A DNA stretch of 64,000 bases from Sediminibacillus halophilus (GTDB lineage: Bacteria; Bacillota; Bacilli; Bacillales; Amphibacillaceae). Each line of letters starts with the position of its first letter. Positions within the stretch are counted from its first letter, which is position 1. Positions 16,672 to 25,335 of this stretch are shown piece after piece. Location of the stretch: contig NZ_FNHF01000001.1 of assembly GCF_900103695.1 (NCBI RefSeq), positions 1,150,961 to 1,214,960 of the forward strand, given 5' to 3'. The notes under the pieces are model-generated. The model was not told where the DNA came from, made no database searches, and saw only the letters and a program-made list of their open reading frames with translations. Both the position numbers and the translations under genes were made by a program.

Positions 16672-17496
16672 ATGACAATTAAAAGATCCATAATTCTGCC
16701 GTTTATGCTAGGGAGTTTTCTAATTGCGGCAGGATGTACATCCGACAATAATGCCGATAACGATCAGCAGGCTGACTCCGAGACTTCCCAGGTGACTGAC
16801 AATCAAGACGCAGAGGCAGACAGCGGGGAAGCAACAGAAAACAATGACAACGAGAATGACGACAGAACCCAGAATGAAACGGACGAGAACACCGGAACGA
16901 GCAATCAAGAACCTTCTTCTGTCAGCGAGCAATTAAAAATGAAACAGTCAGCGGTCAAACTGCCGACTAGTTTTCCGACCAAGGAAGATGTGGAACCGCA
17001 GATAGAGGAAAACTCGGATACCGCTTATACAGTTAAATATCAGACTTCATCAGGAGAAGAGGTTGCTACTTTTTCCGGGACTTTGTATGATTCCGCAGAA
17101 GATGCAAGCAGTGCAATGAACGAATTTCAGAGTGGCAAAGAAGTTCCATCCTATGATGAAGGAGCAACAGATTTAGGACATGGGATAACCGGTTATGGGG
17201 AAGGAGCAACAGGTCACCAGTACTTTAGCTGGCAAGAAGGGAATTGGCTTTTCAGTATTAGCTCCCTTACTCAGGATAATATGGATCAACCTGGCATTGC
17301 GAAAAAAATGGTGGATTACCTGGAAAACCATATGCTTCCTGCACCCGATCCTACAGGCGCAGTGCTGGTGGATTACCCTCAAGGCGGAAAAGAAGTCCAG
17401 GTAGATATTCGGTGGCAGGAGCAGGATAAGATTTATCGGCTGACAACTGATCGGGTGCCATTGGATGCCTTGGAAATGGCTACCTCCGTAAAGTGA
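16672..17496 (+). CDS. Acidic secreted lipoprotein of unknown function
   Basis: 274 residues with a lipoprotein signal peptide: the lipobox LIAAGC puts the lipidated Cys at residue 22. Residues 23-90 are a low-complexity linker of Asp, Glu, Asn, Gln and Thr, as common in halotolerant Bacillaceae. The folded part (about 95-270) has two recognisable stretches, TFSGTLYDSAEDASSAMNEF and YFSWQEGNWLFSI, but no known domain that I can name. It is anchored outside the membrane. Monocistronic with a strong terminator. Confidence 0.8.
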   Translation: MTIKRSIILPFMLGSFLIAAGCTSDNNADNDQQADSETSQVTDNQDAEADSGEATENNDNENDDRTQNETDENTGTSNQEPSSVSEQLKMKQSAVKLPTSFPTKEDVEPQIEENSDTAYTVKYQTSSGEEVATFSGTLYDSAEDASSAMNEFQSGKEVPSYDEGATDLGHGITGYGEGATGHQYFSWQEGNWLFSISSLTQDNMDQPGIAKKMVDYLENHMLPAPDPTGAVLVDYPQGGKEVQVDIRWQEQDKIYRLTTDRVPLDALEMATSVK

Positions 17497-17513
17497 GACT
17501 GTGCATCACACTT

Positions 17514-17552
17514 AGCTTGTAGAAAACGAAGGTTTTCTACAAGCTTTTTATT
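17514..17552 (+). terminator. Rho-independent terminator
   Basis: 14 bp perfect stem AGCTTGTAGAAAAC / GTTTTCTACAAGCT with a GAAG loop, then T5. It lies 18 nt after the lipoprotein stop codon. Confidence 0.92.
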
Positions 17553-17564
17553 TAAAGCGCCACC

Positions 17565-18071
17565 CTATCCTATTCCCCTGCTCATTCGGAAGGAAAGGTA
17601 GTTTTCCCCTTCAACATTGGAATAAGCAGGTCTCTCCGACTGATATTGAAACCCCTTTGCTTCATAAAAAGGGAGTCCTTTTTGATTACCTTTTTGGACA
17701 GATACCCACTGTCGTTTTGCCCCTTTTTCCAAATGAATACCGGTCAGGAACTCAAGTAACTTGCCGCCAATTCCTTCTCTGCGCCGTCCGGGATCAAGAT
17801 AAAGCACATATACTTCGCTTTCTTTTTCACTAATCATTCCTCCGCCGATTGCTCCTACCACTTCCTGATTGTCGACTGCGACTATGTAACCATCCCATCC
17901 ATCTTCCTCCTGAAGCTCATTTGTTATCCGTTCGTGATTATAAAAAATGCGATTATTCCGTTCAATATTTTCCCTGCTTCTGATTCCTGCGTAAGTGTCC
18001 CTGCACCCTTCTATACATACATGTGCAATTCCTTCAACATCTTCCGTGACTGCACGTCTTATCTCCACCAT
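17565..18071 (-). CDS. GNAT-family N-acetyltransferase
   Basis: 168 residues, ATG after AGGAGGTGATTGG. The central strand VYVLYLDPGRRREGIGGKLLEF carries the RxxGxG/A acetyl-CoA loop. WVSVQKGNQKGLPFYEAKGF is the C-terminal family motif. The MVEIRRAVTEDVEGIAHVCI opening is typical of small-molecule or ribosomal acetyltransferases. Substrate unknown. Confidence 0.87.
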   Translation of the reverse strand: MVEIRRAVTEDVEGIAHVCIEGCRDTYAGIRSRENIERNNRIFYNHERITNELQEEDGWDGYIVAVDNQEVVGAIGGGMISEKESEVYVLYLDPGRRREGIGGKLLEFLTGIHLEKGAKRQWVSVQKGNQKGLPFYEAKGFQYQSERPAYSNVEGENYLSFRMSRGIG

Positions 18072-18150
18072 CCAATCACCTCCTAAAAATCTGAATTCGT
18101 CCTCATATTAACACAACTTTTCATGTCATTCTCACAATATGTACCCAGAC

Positions 18151-18179
18151 AAAAAGCAGGCTTAACACCTGCTTTTTTT
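18151..18179 (-). terminator. Terminator of the ROK kinase gene
   Basis: AAAAAGCAGG / CCTGCTTTTTTT with a 7 nt loop; T5 on the minus strand, T7 on the plus. It lies 15 nt from the stop codon at 18194. Confidence 0.85.
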
Positions 18180-18193
18180 GAATCTTACACTTA

Positions 18194-19099
18194 CTAGAAG
18201 TTTTGTCCTTGTCTTATCAAAAAATGCTGTACTGCCCCGATCATACCTGCATCATTCTTATGTTTACAAACAGCAAGCGGGACACGGAAGTCCTTCCAAA
18301 ATTCCATTTGTTCCAGCTTTGTTTCTATCTTTTGCAGGAGATCAGCTTGCGCGCTAACACCGCCCCCGACTAGTATGATTTCCGGATTCAATGTGACCGC
18401 CAGGTTGTACAATCCGCTGCTGATACTAGTCAGCCATTCATCCAAGATAGCAGCACATTGTTCATTCTGCTCTGCCTGTTGAAAAATCGCTTGTCCTTCC
18501 ACCTTTTCGTTCGTATCAAGCCGCATGAATTGTCTGTAATCCTGAATCAGGCTACCGGTCGAACCGTTACGATGCCAGATCGCTTTGTCAGGAAGTGACC
18601 TGTCCGTTATCATGAACCCGAATTCTCCACCTCTGAAGGATTTGCCGTGCAAAACTTTTCCATCTACCACAATCCCTCCGCCAATTCCTGTCCCAATCGT
18701 TACACATACAAAATTCTTTACGCCTTGGGCATTACCGTTGAACTGTTCGGCCAAAGCAGCACAATTCCCGTCGTTTTCGACCTCTACCGGCACATCGATT
18801 TTCTCTTCCAACAACGTTTTAATGCTCCTTCTTCTTATACAGACCACGTTTCCCGCTGTATCAGAATCCAAGTATCCAGTTACTGGATTAATCGGGCCTG
18901 GCATACTAATCGCTATTCCGTTAACAGAATGACGAGAACGGTATTGCTTGATGATAAGTTCCATTTCCATCAAAAACCTCTCTAAATCAGAGACCGGTGT
19001 ATCGTATTGAGCCTTTTCCAGTATAATGCCGTCCCCAAGTATTACCGAATGCTTCACTTTCGTTCCACCCACATCAAAAGCAATAAACTTGTCCGTCAA
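18194..19099 (-). CDS. ROK-family sugar kinase without the usual zinc motif
   Basis: 301 residues, TTG start preceded by GGGAGAGGAAGCGA. The ATP phosphate motif FDVGGTKVKHSV is at the N-terminus, GIAISMPGPINP follows, and the catalytic Asp is in VEVENDGNCAA (about residue 105). ROK glucokinases normally have a GHxxx plus CxCGxxGCxE zinc site; here the EFGF segment is followed by a Cys-free stretch ending NGSTGSLIQDYR, as in beta-glucoside kinase-like ROK proteins. It phosphorylates a sugar or glycoside, identity unknown. No sugar transport genes are adjacent. Confidence 0.85.
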   Translation of the reverse strand: MTDKFIAFDVGGTKVKHSVILGDGIILEKAQYDTPVSDLERFLMEMELIIKQYRSRHSVNGIAISMPGPINPVTGYLDSDTAGNVVCIRRRSIKTLLEEKIDVPVEVENDGNCAALAEQFNGNAQGVKNFVCVTIGTGIGGGIVVDGKVLHGKSFRGGEFGFMITDRSLPDKAIWHRNGSTGSLIQDYRQFMRLDTNEKVEGQAIFQQAEQNEQCAAILDEWLTSISSGLYNLAVTLNPEIILVGGGVSAQADLLQKIETKLEQMEFWKDFRVPLAVCKHKNDAGMIGAVQHFLIRQGQNF

Positions 19100-19236
19100 T
19101 CGCTTCCTCTCCCTTTGCCCCTTTATTTCTACTCTTCTATTTTATTTTATTACGTATTAGTATCCGCTTATACCAATTAGGGACTTCCTGTAATTATTTC
19201 AGGTGTTCCGGTTTCATCTCATATAACAGAACATTT

Positions 19237-19779
19237 TTAGCCTTTCATCTCGTATTCACCATTCTGGTAGACTTTATAGACACCTACTGTTCCGGAACCG
19301 CCATCCTGTTCAATCGCCTTCGATGTCAGAGTAATGGTGTAATAAGACCCTGCTTCATCTTCTTTCAGTTTTCCGCCCAAGTCATCGAAAACAATATCTT
19401 CATTCTCTTTCATTTCCAATTGCTGTTTTAAATAAGTAATAGCGGCTTCCCCATCGGTGATAGCAGGATTACTTCTTTCATTGGTGGTAGCGGCAGCTTC
19501 ATCAGCGTCAATAGATGTGTCTGATTGATTTTTCACAGTATCCTTCGATTTTTGTTCCTCTGGACTTTCCTTTTCTTCTACAGAGGTTCGTGCCTCTTCC
19601 TCATTTGTTTCCTCTTGCTTTTCGGGAGTGTCTGATACTGCTTCGCCATCTTCTGCTGGTGACTCCTCACCGGAGGCCGACTGCTGTTCTGCTGCTGAAT
19701 CATCGGAAGCATCACTGCATGCAGCCAGGAAGAATATAAAGAAAGAAAGCATGACTAGGAACCCCGTTCTGTTTGACAT
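19237..19779 (-). CDS. Acidic lipoprotein of unknown function
   Basis: 180 residues when started at the ATG at 19779, where a lipoprotein signal begins (NRTGFLVMLSFFIFF, lipobox FLAAC near residue 21); AAGGAGT lies about 11 nt upstream. Residues 22-110 are a low-complexity Glu/Ser/Ala/Asp region. The last 70 residues form a compact domain (AITYLKQQLEM, then SYYTITLTSKAIEQDG) that I do not recognise. Same general build as the lipoprotein at 16672, without clear homology. Confidence 0.75.
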   Translation of the reverse strand: MSNRTGFLVMLSFFIFFLAACSDASDDSAAEQQSASGEESPAEDGEAVSDTPEKQEETNEEEARTSVEEKESPEEQKSKDTVKNQSDTSIDADEAAATTNERSNPAITDGEAAITYLKQQLEMKENEDIVFDDLGGKLKEDEAGSYYTITLTSKAIEQDGGSGTVGVYKVYQNGEYEMKG

Positions 19780-19942
19780 GTCTTCGTACAACTCCTTTTG
19801 GAAGATAAAACTTTTGATTACATTTGCAGGTGCGTACACTTCTTTGTTAAAACTATCATAAGTGAAAATCGAAATCTACTCTCTACACATCCTCAGAAAA
19901 ACAAACCTACCGACCTGTCCAAGCTGTCCGGTGTCCGTTCTC

Positions 19943-20140
19943 TCATTCGAATGATTGTTTGAACTCCCAGAAACCAGGCGTTTCTTTGATCACTCCTCTG
20001 GATACCGTCTCGACCATTTTCAATTTTATTTCCTGTTCCAAATCATCCCTTTCCTGAAAGGAAGTATATTTGATAGATTTCTTTATTTTAGGTTCCATTT
20101 GGGTAATGAACTCGGTAATTAAATCGTGTTCTTGTTTCAT
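19943..20140 (-). CDS. rsoA: RsoA-like sigma region 2 co-sigma subunit
   Basis: 65 residues, ATG after AAGGAAAGGTG. The segment ERDDLEQEIKLKMVE matches sigma-70 region 2.1/2.2, the core-binding helix, and the protein has nothing else. It starts 4 nt after the stop codon of a gene encoding mainly sigma region 4. B. subtilis RsoA (YvrHa) is a small region 2 protein that works with SigO (YvrI) as a two-subunit sigma factor. The size, content and gene order here fit that system. The name is assigned by that logic rather than by alignment. Confidence 0.75.
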   Translation of the reverse strand: MKQEHDLITEFITQMEPKIKKSIKYTSFQERDDLEQEIKLKMVETVSRGVIKETPGFWEFKQSFE

Positions 20141-20144
20141 CGTG

Positions 20145-20759
20145 TCACCTTTCCTTAAAATATTTTTTCAACTTCGTGATTGCCTGCCTGTGAATTTTCG
20201 ATATATTTTGGGAGGAGGTTTTCCTTACAGCAGCAACTTCTTTGATTTTTAATTGGTCGACATAAATGAGTGCGAGCACTTCTTTTTGAAGCTTGCTTAA
20301 TTGCTGAATGGCATCATACAACTTTTCATCCTGTATATGATCTTCCAATTTTTCACTATCCTTAACGATTTCTTCTACTGGATCAGTTGTTTCCTTGGAA
20401 AGGATGTCCATCCATTCATCTTCTGAATCCGTTTCCTTATCGGACAACGGCTGATTGAGTATCGTTAAATACTTTTCATAATAGGTACGTGTTCGCTTAT
20501 CAAAGTTGATCGAATTAAAATAGATCAAATTAGAAAAATACTTGGTCATCTTTGCCCGGCGATAAAAATCACGAAATTTTTCGTCCAATCTTCTTTGGCT
20601 TTCTTCCGTTTTCTCCACCAGTGCTTTTTCCAATAGCTGTTTGTTTTCCTCATTCAAAAAAAACGACTTGACTACCGGCTGCCTTGCAAAGGCATGATAT
20701 CTTTCAAAAAATTCTTCTACGCTATCATGATGACTGTTTGAGAAGCGCTCATATTCCAT
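20145..20759 (-). CDS. sigO: SigO-like sigma factor subunit (region 4)
   Basis: 204 residues from the ATG at 20759, 8 nt after GGAGGG; upstream in-frame codons lack a box. The C-terminus is sigma region 4: LSKLQKEVLALIYVDQLKIKEVA then SSQNISKIHRQAITKLKKYF. The first 100 residues (KYFSNLIYFNSINFDKRTR) resemble the SigO/UviA-type N-terminal part rather than a full region 2. With the RsoA-like gene directly downstream and a YvrJ gene divergently upstream, this is the SigO/RsoA arrangement. In B. subtilis this pair is acid-induced and drives oxalate decarboxylase; no oxdC or yvrL lies here. Confidence 0.8.
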   Translation of the reverse strand: MEYERFSNSHHDSVEEFFERYHAFARQPVVKSFFLNEENKQLLEKALVEKTEESQRRLDEKFRDFYRRAKMTKYFSNLIYFNSINFDKRTRTYYEKYLTILNQPLSDKETDSEDEWMDILSKETTDPVEEIVKDSEKLEDHIQDEKLYDAIQQLSKLQKEVLALIYVDQLKIKEVAAVRKTSSQNISKIHRQAITKLKKYFKER

Positions 20760-20834
20760 AGATGCATCCCTCCTACTATGTAAAGAGCATGAAACAGGAT
20801 AAAAATAAACTGATTTACACAAAAATAAGAACAT

Positions 20835-20911
20835 TTGTTCGCTTTTTTTGTCATTATATCGCAATATTTGTTCCAGTTTCTAGTGTAAATATAACTATCT
20901 TGTTCCGGTTT
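20835..20911. promoter_or_regulatory. Phased motif array in the sigO/yvrJ divergent promoter region
   Basis: TTGTTC-GC-TTT at 20835, TTGTTCCAGTTT at 20868-20879 and TTGTTCCGGTTT at 20900-20911 are spaced 33 and 32 bp apart, about three helical turns. A fourth copy, TTGTTCCGGTTT, lies inside yvrJ at 21049-21060. They lie between the sigO-like gene and yvrJ and are likely sigma-recognition or activator sites. Which strand is read is not settled. Confidence 0.55.
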
Positions 20912-20970
20912 ACTTTTGCTGTAAATCCTTCTCTTTTTAAATTTAAAGAGAAAAGAAAGGAGGAGGAAGA

Positions 20971-21129
20971 ATGGATTCGACGCTTGTCCCTTCATTAGTG
21001 ACACTTGTAAGCGATCTTGGATTTCCGGTTGTCATGGTATTATATCTTTTGTTCCGGTTTGAGAAACGGATAACTGCATTGGCGCAATCTATCGACAGGT
21101 TGAAAGAAGCAGTCAGTCAGGAAAAATGA
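20971..21129 (+). CDS. yvrJ: YvrJ-family small membrane protein
   Basis: 52 residues with AGGAGGAGGAAGA just before the ATG. One membrane helix (LVSDLGFPVVMVLYLLFRFE) is followed by a short amphipathic helix ITALAQSIDRLKEAV, giving a holin-like outline that matches the YvrJ family. In B. subtilis yvrJ is in the SigO/RsoA locus and regulon. Here it is divergent from the sigO-like gene across the phased motif array. Its cellular role is unknown. Confidence 0.8.
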   Translation: MDSTLVPSLVTLVSDLGFPVVMVLYLLFRFEKRITALAQSIDRLKEAVSQEK

Positions 21130-21236
21130 ATTTATGGATAGATGCCCATCTTGTGTCCTTTGTTGGGTGAAACAGGCTACAAACTCCCCTCTCTTCAATA
21201 GAATGAATTAGAACTGATAAGGAGGGGAGATATAGG

Positions 21237-21500
21237 ATGAATAACGAAATTCAGGAATACCCTGCCCTAGCTCAACAGGAATATTATTCAGAGGAACGCG
21301 GCAGACCCTTTTACGGTCCGCGTCCATTCTTTGGCCCGCGCCCATTCTTTGGTCCAAGACCATTCTTCGGACCTAGACCGTTTTACGGAGGCTTCGGCTA
21401 TCCATTTCTTGGTGGTGTGGTGGGCGGATTTCTGGGAAGCTCACTGCTTTATCCGCCATATTACGGATATCCTCCATATGGAGGCGGCTATTATTACTAA
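21237..21500 (+). CDS. GPRPFF tandem-repeat protein with Tyr/Gly/Pro-rich tail
   Basis: 87 residues, ATG after AAGGAGGGGAGATATAGG. The middle holds (Y/F)GPRPF repeats: about four and a half copies of a 6-residue unit GPRPFF in a row, residues about 26-50. A Gly-rich hydrophobic stretch (FLGGVVGGFLGSSLL) and a YPPYYGYPPYGGGYYY tail follow. The composition suggests a coat or surface structural protein that could be cross-linked through Tyr. It lies about 110 bp after yvrJ on the same strand and may share its promoter. No family recognised. Confidence 0.75.
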   Translation: MNNEIQEYPALAQQEYYSEERGRPFYGPRPFFGPRPFFGPRPFFGPRPFYGGFGYPFLGGVVGGFLGSSLLYPPYYGYPPYGGGYYY

Positions 21501-21512
21501 AAACAAGTTAGG

Positions 21513-21545
21513 GGAGACTGTTTCAGCCGAACAGTCTCTTTTATT
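21513..21545 (+). terminator. Terminator after the GPRPFF gene
   Basis: GAGACTGTT / AACAGTCTC with a 7 nt loop, then TTTTATTTGG. Confidence 0.88.
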
Positions 21546-21712
21546 TGGTTTGTGGATACATATGATTTTTTTAGCTGGATGCCGCAATGCAGGTCGCAGA
21601 TGAAGAATTGCATCTTATCTTTTCGAGTTGACGTTTTGTCTCCATCGTGATGACAAGAAAGGAAAGCAACTCTATACTGGATTTAACAAATCGAACAAAA
21701 GGAGGGGAAATG

Positions 21713-22171
21713 GTGAAGGTGTTATTGGATGTGGATCGTAACCATGAAAGTACGACTGTTACAATCCAGTGCAGGGAAATCGATGATTCGATTAAACAAG
21801 TTCTCGATTTCCTGGAAAACAGAAAGACAGACTTTATTATCGGGAAAAACGGGGATCAACAACATATTTTGAAACCGGAAGAGGTTTACTATTTTCAATC
21901 GGAACGGGATACAGTCCTGGCTGCAACCCCAGCAGGAATATTCAAAGTCAAAGAAAAATTATATGAACTGGACCAAACTCTTCCTAAGGATCGGTTTATC
22001 CGGATTTCCAAGTCGGTTGTCGCAAATCTTTTTGAAATCAGCCACTTCGAACCATCCTTCAACGGCACACTTTGTGTCCATTTCAAATCCGGAGCGAAGG
22101 AATATGCTTCACGGCATTATGTCAGCAATATCCGATCTATTTTAAAAATGAACAGGAGGGATAAAAAGTGA
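21713..22171 (+). CDS. LytTR-domain transcriptional regulator
   Basis: 152 residues from the GTG at 21713 (7 nt after GGAGGGG); the ATG at 21710 is also possible, while 21647 has no box. The C-terminal half is a LytTR DNA-binding domain: ILKPEEVYYFQSERDTVLA, FIRISKSVVANL, then YASRHYVSNIRSIL. There is no receiver domain. The N-terminal 50 residues replace it. It overlaps by 4 bp a DUF3021 membrane protein, the two-gene layout of LytTR regulatory systems in which the membrane protein restrains the regulator. Confidence 0.88.
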   Translation: MKVLLDVDRNHESTTVTIQCREIDDSIKQVLDFLENRKTDFIIGKNGDQQHILKPEEVYYFQSERDTVLAATPAGIFKVKEKLYELDQTLPKDRFIRISKSVVANLFEISHFEPSFNGTLCVHFKSGAKEYASRHYVSNIRSILKMNRRDKK

Positions 22172-22581
22172 AAACCTTTTTAGTCAGAAGCTTGATTGGT
22201 ATCTTTTTTGGTGCATTTATTGCCGTATTGGCTACTAATTCTCTAGTATATTTCGCAGATGAAAAGGTGCTGGACGGGGGACTTTTCCTGAGAAATTCAC
22301 TTGGCTCTATATTTTGCGGATGGTTGTTTTCTGTTACCCCGCTTTACTTTGAAATCAGATCTTTATCGCTTTTTCAGCAGACCGGACTTCACTTCGTTAC
22401 CGCCATGGCTGCTTACTTTATACTTGCCTATCAAATTGGCTGGATTCCGGCTGGAACAGCAAGCATCTTGTTATTCCTTATCATCACGCTGGCAATATAT
22501 GCGGTGATCTGGATTTGCTTTTACCTTTACTTCAAAAATCAGTCCAGGAAGTTAAACGAGGAATTACTGCATATTGAATAA
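22168..22581 (+). CDS. DUF3021 membrane protein, partner of the LytTR regulator
   Basis: 137 residues, GTG start overlapping the LytTR stop (GTGA), with AGGAGGG upstream. Four hydrophobic helices (residues about 5-28, 45-63, 75-92, 100-125) and a short charged tail match DUF3021. Translational coupling points to a functional pair: a membrane inhibitor or sensor controlling the LytTR protein. The signal is unknown. Confidence 0.85.
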   Translation: MKTFLVRSLIGIFFGAFIAVLATNSLVYFADEKVLDGGLFLRNSLGSIFCGWLFSVTPLYFEIRSLSLFQQTGLHFVTAMAAYFILAYQIGWIPAGTASILLFLIITLAIYAVIWICFYLYFKNQSRKLNEELLHIE

Positions 22582-22634
22582 GAAAAACATTGGGCGCCTT
22601 GCCATCTCTGATCTCATTCCCTAGACTATCATTT

Positions 22635-22672
22635 GAGGATATTAGTTTATATAAAAATTAATATCCTCTTTA
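22635..22672 (+). terminator. Terminator of the LytTR-DUF3021 operon
   Basis: 10 bp stem GAGGATATTA / TAATATCCTC with a 14 nt loop, then TTTAATAT. Confidence 0.75.
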
Positions 22673-22868
22673 ATATGGCAGTATCGACATATTAACATGG
22701 CATTCGTCTTATCATGTTGTTTTCTTTTGGAGTGAAATATAACTTGAGGTAAAGTATGGTGTCTTTTGTGTACCTATCCTTCCGAAATATCTTTCGTTGA
22801 AGAAAAAGATATTCCGTTTATACTAGAAACTGAATGGAATACTGATTTAACAATACTTTAAAAAGTGA

Positions 22869-23618
<750 letters not shown>

Positions 23619-23643
23619 GAGAACGAATCCCAACCTAAAAACA

Positions 23644-23684
23644 AAAACCGGGCGAATTCGATTAGCATTAGAATTCGCCCGGTT
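23644..23684. terminator. Bidirectional terminator between map and pepC
   Basis: AAAACCGGGCGAATTC / GAATTCGCCCGGTTTT with an 11 nt loop; 16 bp perfect stem, T4 on both strands. Confidence 0.92.
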
Positions 23685-23724
23685 TTGCTTTGGTGACCAG
23701 CTTTTGGCCCGGCCGATTTTTTCA

Positions 23725-25065
23725 TTACTTCATAACAGCAAGCGAACCCATTGGATCCCATGGTTTCAAAACTACTGGCTCCTGCTCCCAGGCTTGCTTC
23801 AGTTCCTCTGACAAATATTTTTTGTGAACGACTACCTGATAAGTGTATTCGTTCATCCATTCATCACTCATTACGAAGTAGCCTTTGTCGCCTACTTTTT
23901 CTCCCCAGCTGTTTTCAACCTTCCATCTGTTTGGTTTATTATCGACAAGATTGACACCGGTCAACACCATTGCATGTGTCAGCAGTCCGTCTTTAAAGTC
24001 AAGCCGTTCCGCTTTCGACATGCCTGGCGAGAAGCCGAATGCCTGTTCATAATCAAAGAGAGCGGTATCCATGATTCCTTCTTTTCGATTGGAATCCTGT
24101 GCGACATCGCAACCGAACCAGACACTTTCATTATCTTTTATCTGCTTAACGGCGAGCTGTTTCAAGGTCTCCATATCGACATTTAGATACTTGATCGGTG
24201 TGCCGTCAACCACGTTACCCAGCCGATCGACTGTATAGGTCTTTCCATAAGGCTTATCCTCTGTAGGGGCATTGATGACACTTACATAATCATGAAGGTT
24301 TATCCCGACATATTTTTCAAAGAATGCGTGCGGGGTTATGCTTTCTTCCCTATGGAAGGCATGCTCTTCGTCCCTGAATTCAAAGTCAAATGTCCGAGGA
24401 GGCTCCCCGAGAGCATAAACAAGCATGGTATAGATATTCGATAGCATCCCCTCTTTCACTTGCTGCAGCTCTGCTTCCGGTTTGCCTTCCCCATGAAGTT
24501 TGCGGAGTTCAACAGCGTCCTTGCGCAAAGTGGCATCCAACAGCTGATTCAATTGGGCTGAATTGCTGCTGTGAAAGGTTTCAGGCATCACCTGTTTTGG
24601 AACGACACCATATTTATCAATCAAAGAAACAAACATATCCCATTGACCGCCGTCCTGCTGCGGAGTCTCCAGCAGCCAGGAAACCAACCTTCCATCAAGT
24701 GGCTCCTCCACCGTATCGAGAATGTTTTCCAAGAAATAGTTCGATTTCTCGAACTTATCCCAGAAATTCGTATAATTTTGCGAAAGCTCAAAGTCCTTCA
24801 GATTAAACAAATCGTTCAATTTGTGTGTAAAAGTGTTCAAAGCCGCGAACATCCAGCAGCGTCCGCTTTGCTTTTGATTGGTCACTTTCCCTGTTTTAAT
24901 TTCCTCGGAAAACACGTGATTCATCGATACAACGGAATCATTGTTTTGGATGGAAGCCTGGATGCCGTTTTTCATGATTGCGTCTTTAATTACCTTGCTT
25001 TGCGGATAGTTATAGAGACTATTCGAAAAAGCTTCCACCATATCCTTATCGATTTTTTTGGTCAT
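23725..25065 (-). CDS. pepC: Aminopeptidase C (bleomycin hydrolase family)
   Basis: 446 residues, the usual length. Papain-like triad: Cys in QSGRCWMF (near residue 70), His in LTHAMVLTGV (about 363), Asn in VENSWGEKVG (about 384). It is a cytoplasmic hexameric thiol aminopeptidase in peptide recycling; homologues also hydrolyse bleomycin and homocysteine thiolactone. It is divergent from the cystine carrier gene tcyP, so a sulfur-related link is possible. Confidence 0.95.
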   Translation of the reverse strand: MTKKIDKDMVEAFSNSLYNYPQSKVIKDAIMKNGIQASIQNNDSVVSMNHVFSEEIKTGKVTNQKQSGRCWMFAALNTFTHKLNDLFNLKDFELSQNYTNFWDKFEKSNYFLENILDTVEEPLDGRLVSWLLETPQQDGGQWDMFVSLIDKYGVVPKQVMPETFHSSNSAQLNQLLDATLRKDAVELRKLHGEGKPEAELQQVKEGMLSNIYTMLVYALGEPPRTFDFEFRDEEHAFHREESITPHAFFEKYVGINLHDYVSVINAPTEDKPYGKTYTVDRLGNVVDGTPIKYLNVDMETLKQLAVKQIKDNESVWFGCDVAQDSNRKEGIMDTALFDYEQAFGFSPGMSKAERLDFKDGLLTHAMVLTGVNLVDNKPNRWKVENSWGEKVGDKGYFVMSDEWMNEYTYQVVVHKKYLSEELKQAWEQEPVVLKPWDPMGSLAVMK

Positions 25066-25335
25066 CTGTTTTTCCTCCCCTTCTTTGTATAGTACCTATT
25101 CCATTATACGCCTTTTCACCCGGAAAGACTAAAGATTCAGAAAAAATAAACTGTTCTTGTTCTCCCCAAGTTGTTGCAGCTTTTCCTATATTAACCAAAT
25201 AACTTGACACGAACATTGATAATAATATAAATTTTGAAAGCATACTATTTTTATAGGATTTATTTGTGTTAGAAAGAGAGCAGAATGATCGGTAGCTACA
25301 TATGCTAACAAGAACACAAGACAGGGGGATTATGG

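Noticed and set aside
21239-21603. Second open frame overlapping the GPRPFF gene at 21331-21603
   Set aside because: It is an out-of-frame reading of the repeat DNA, runs through the terminator at 21513-21545 and lacks its own ribosome binding site.
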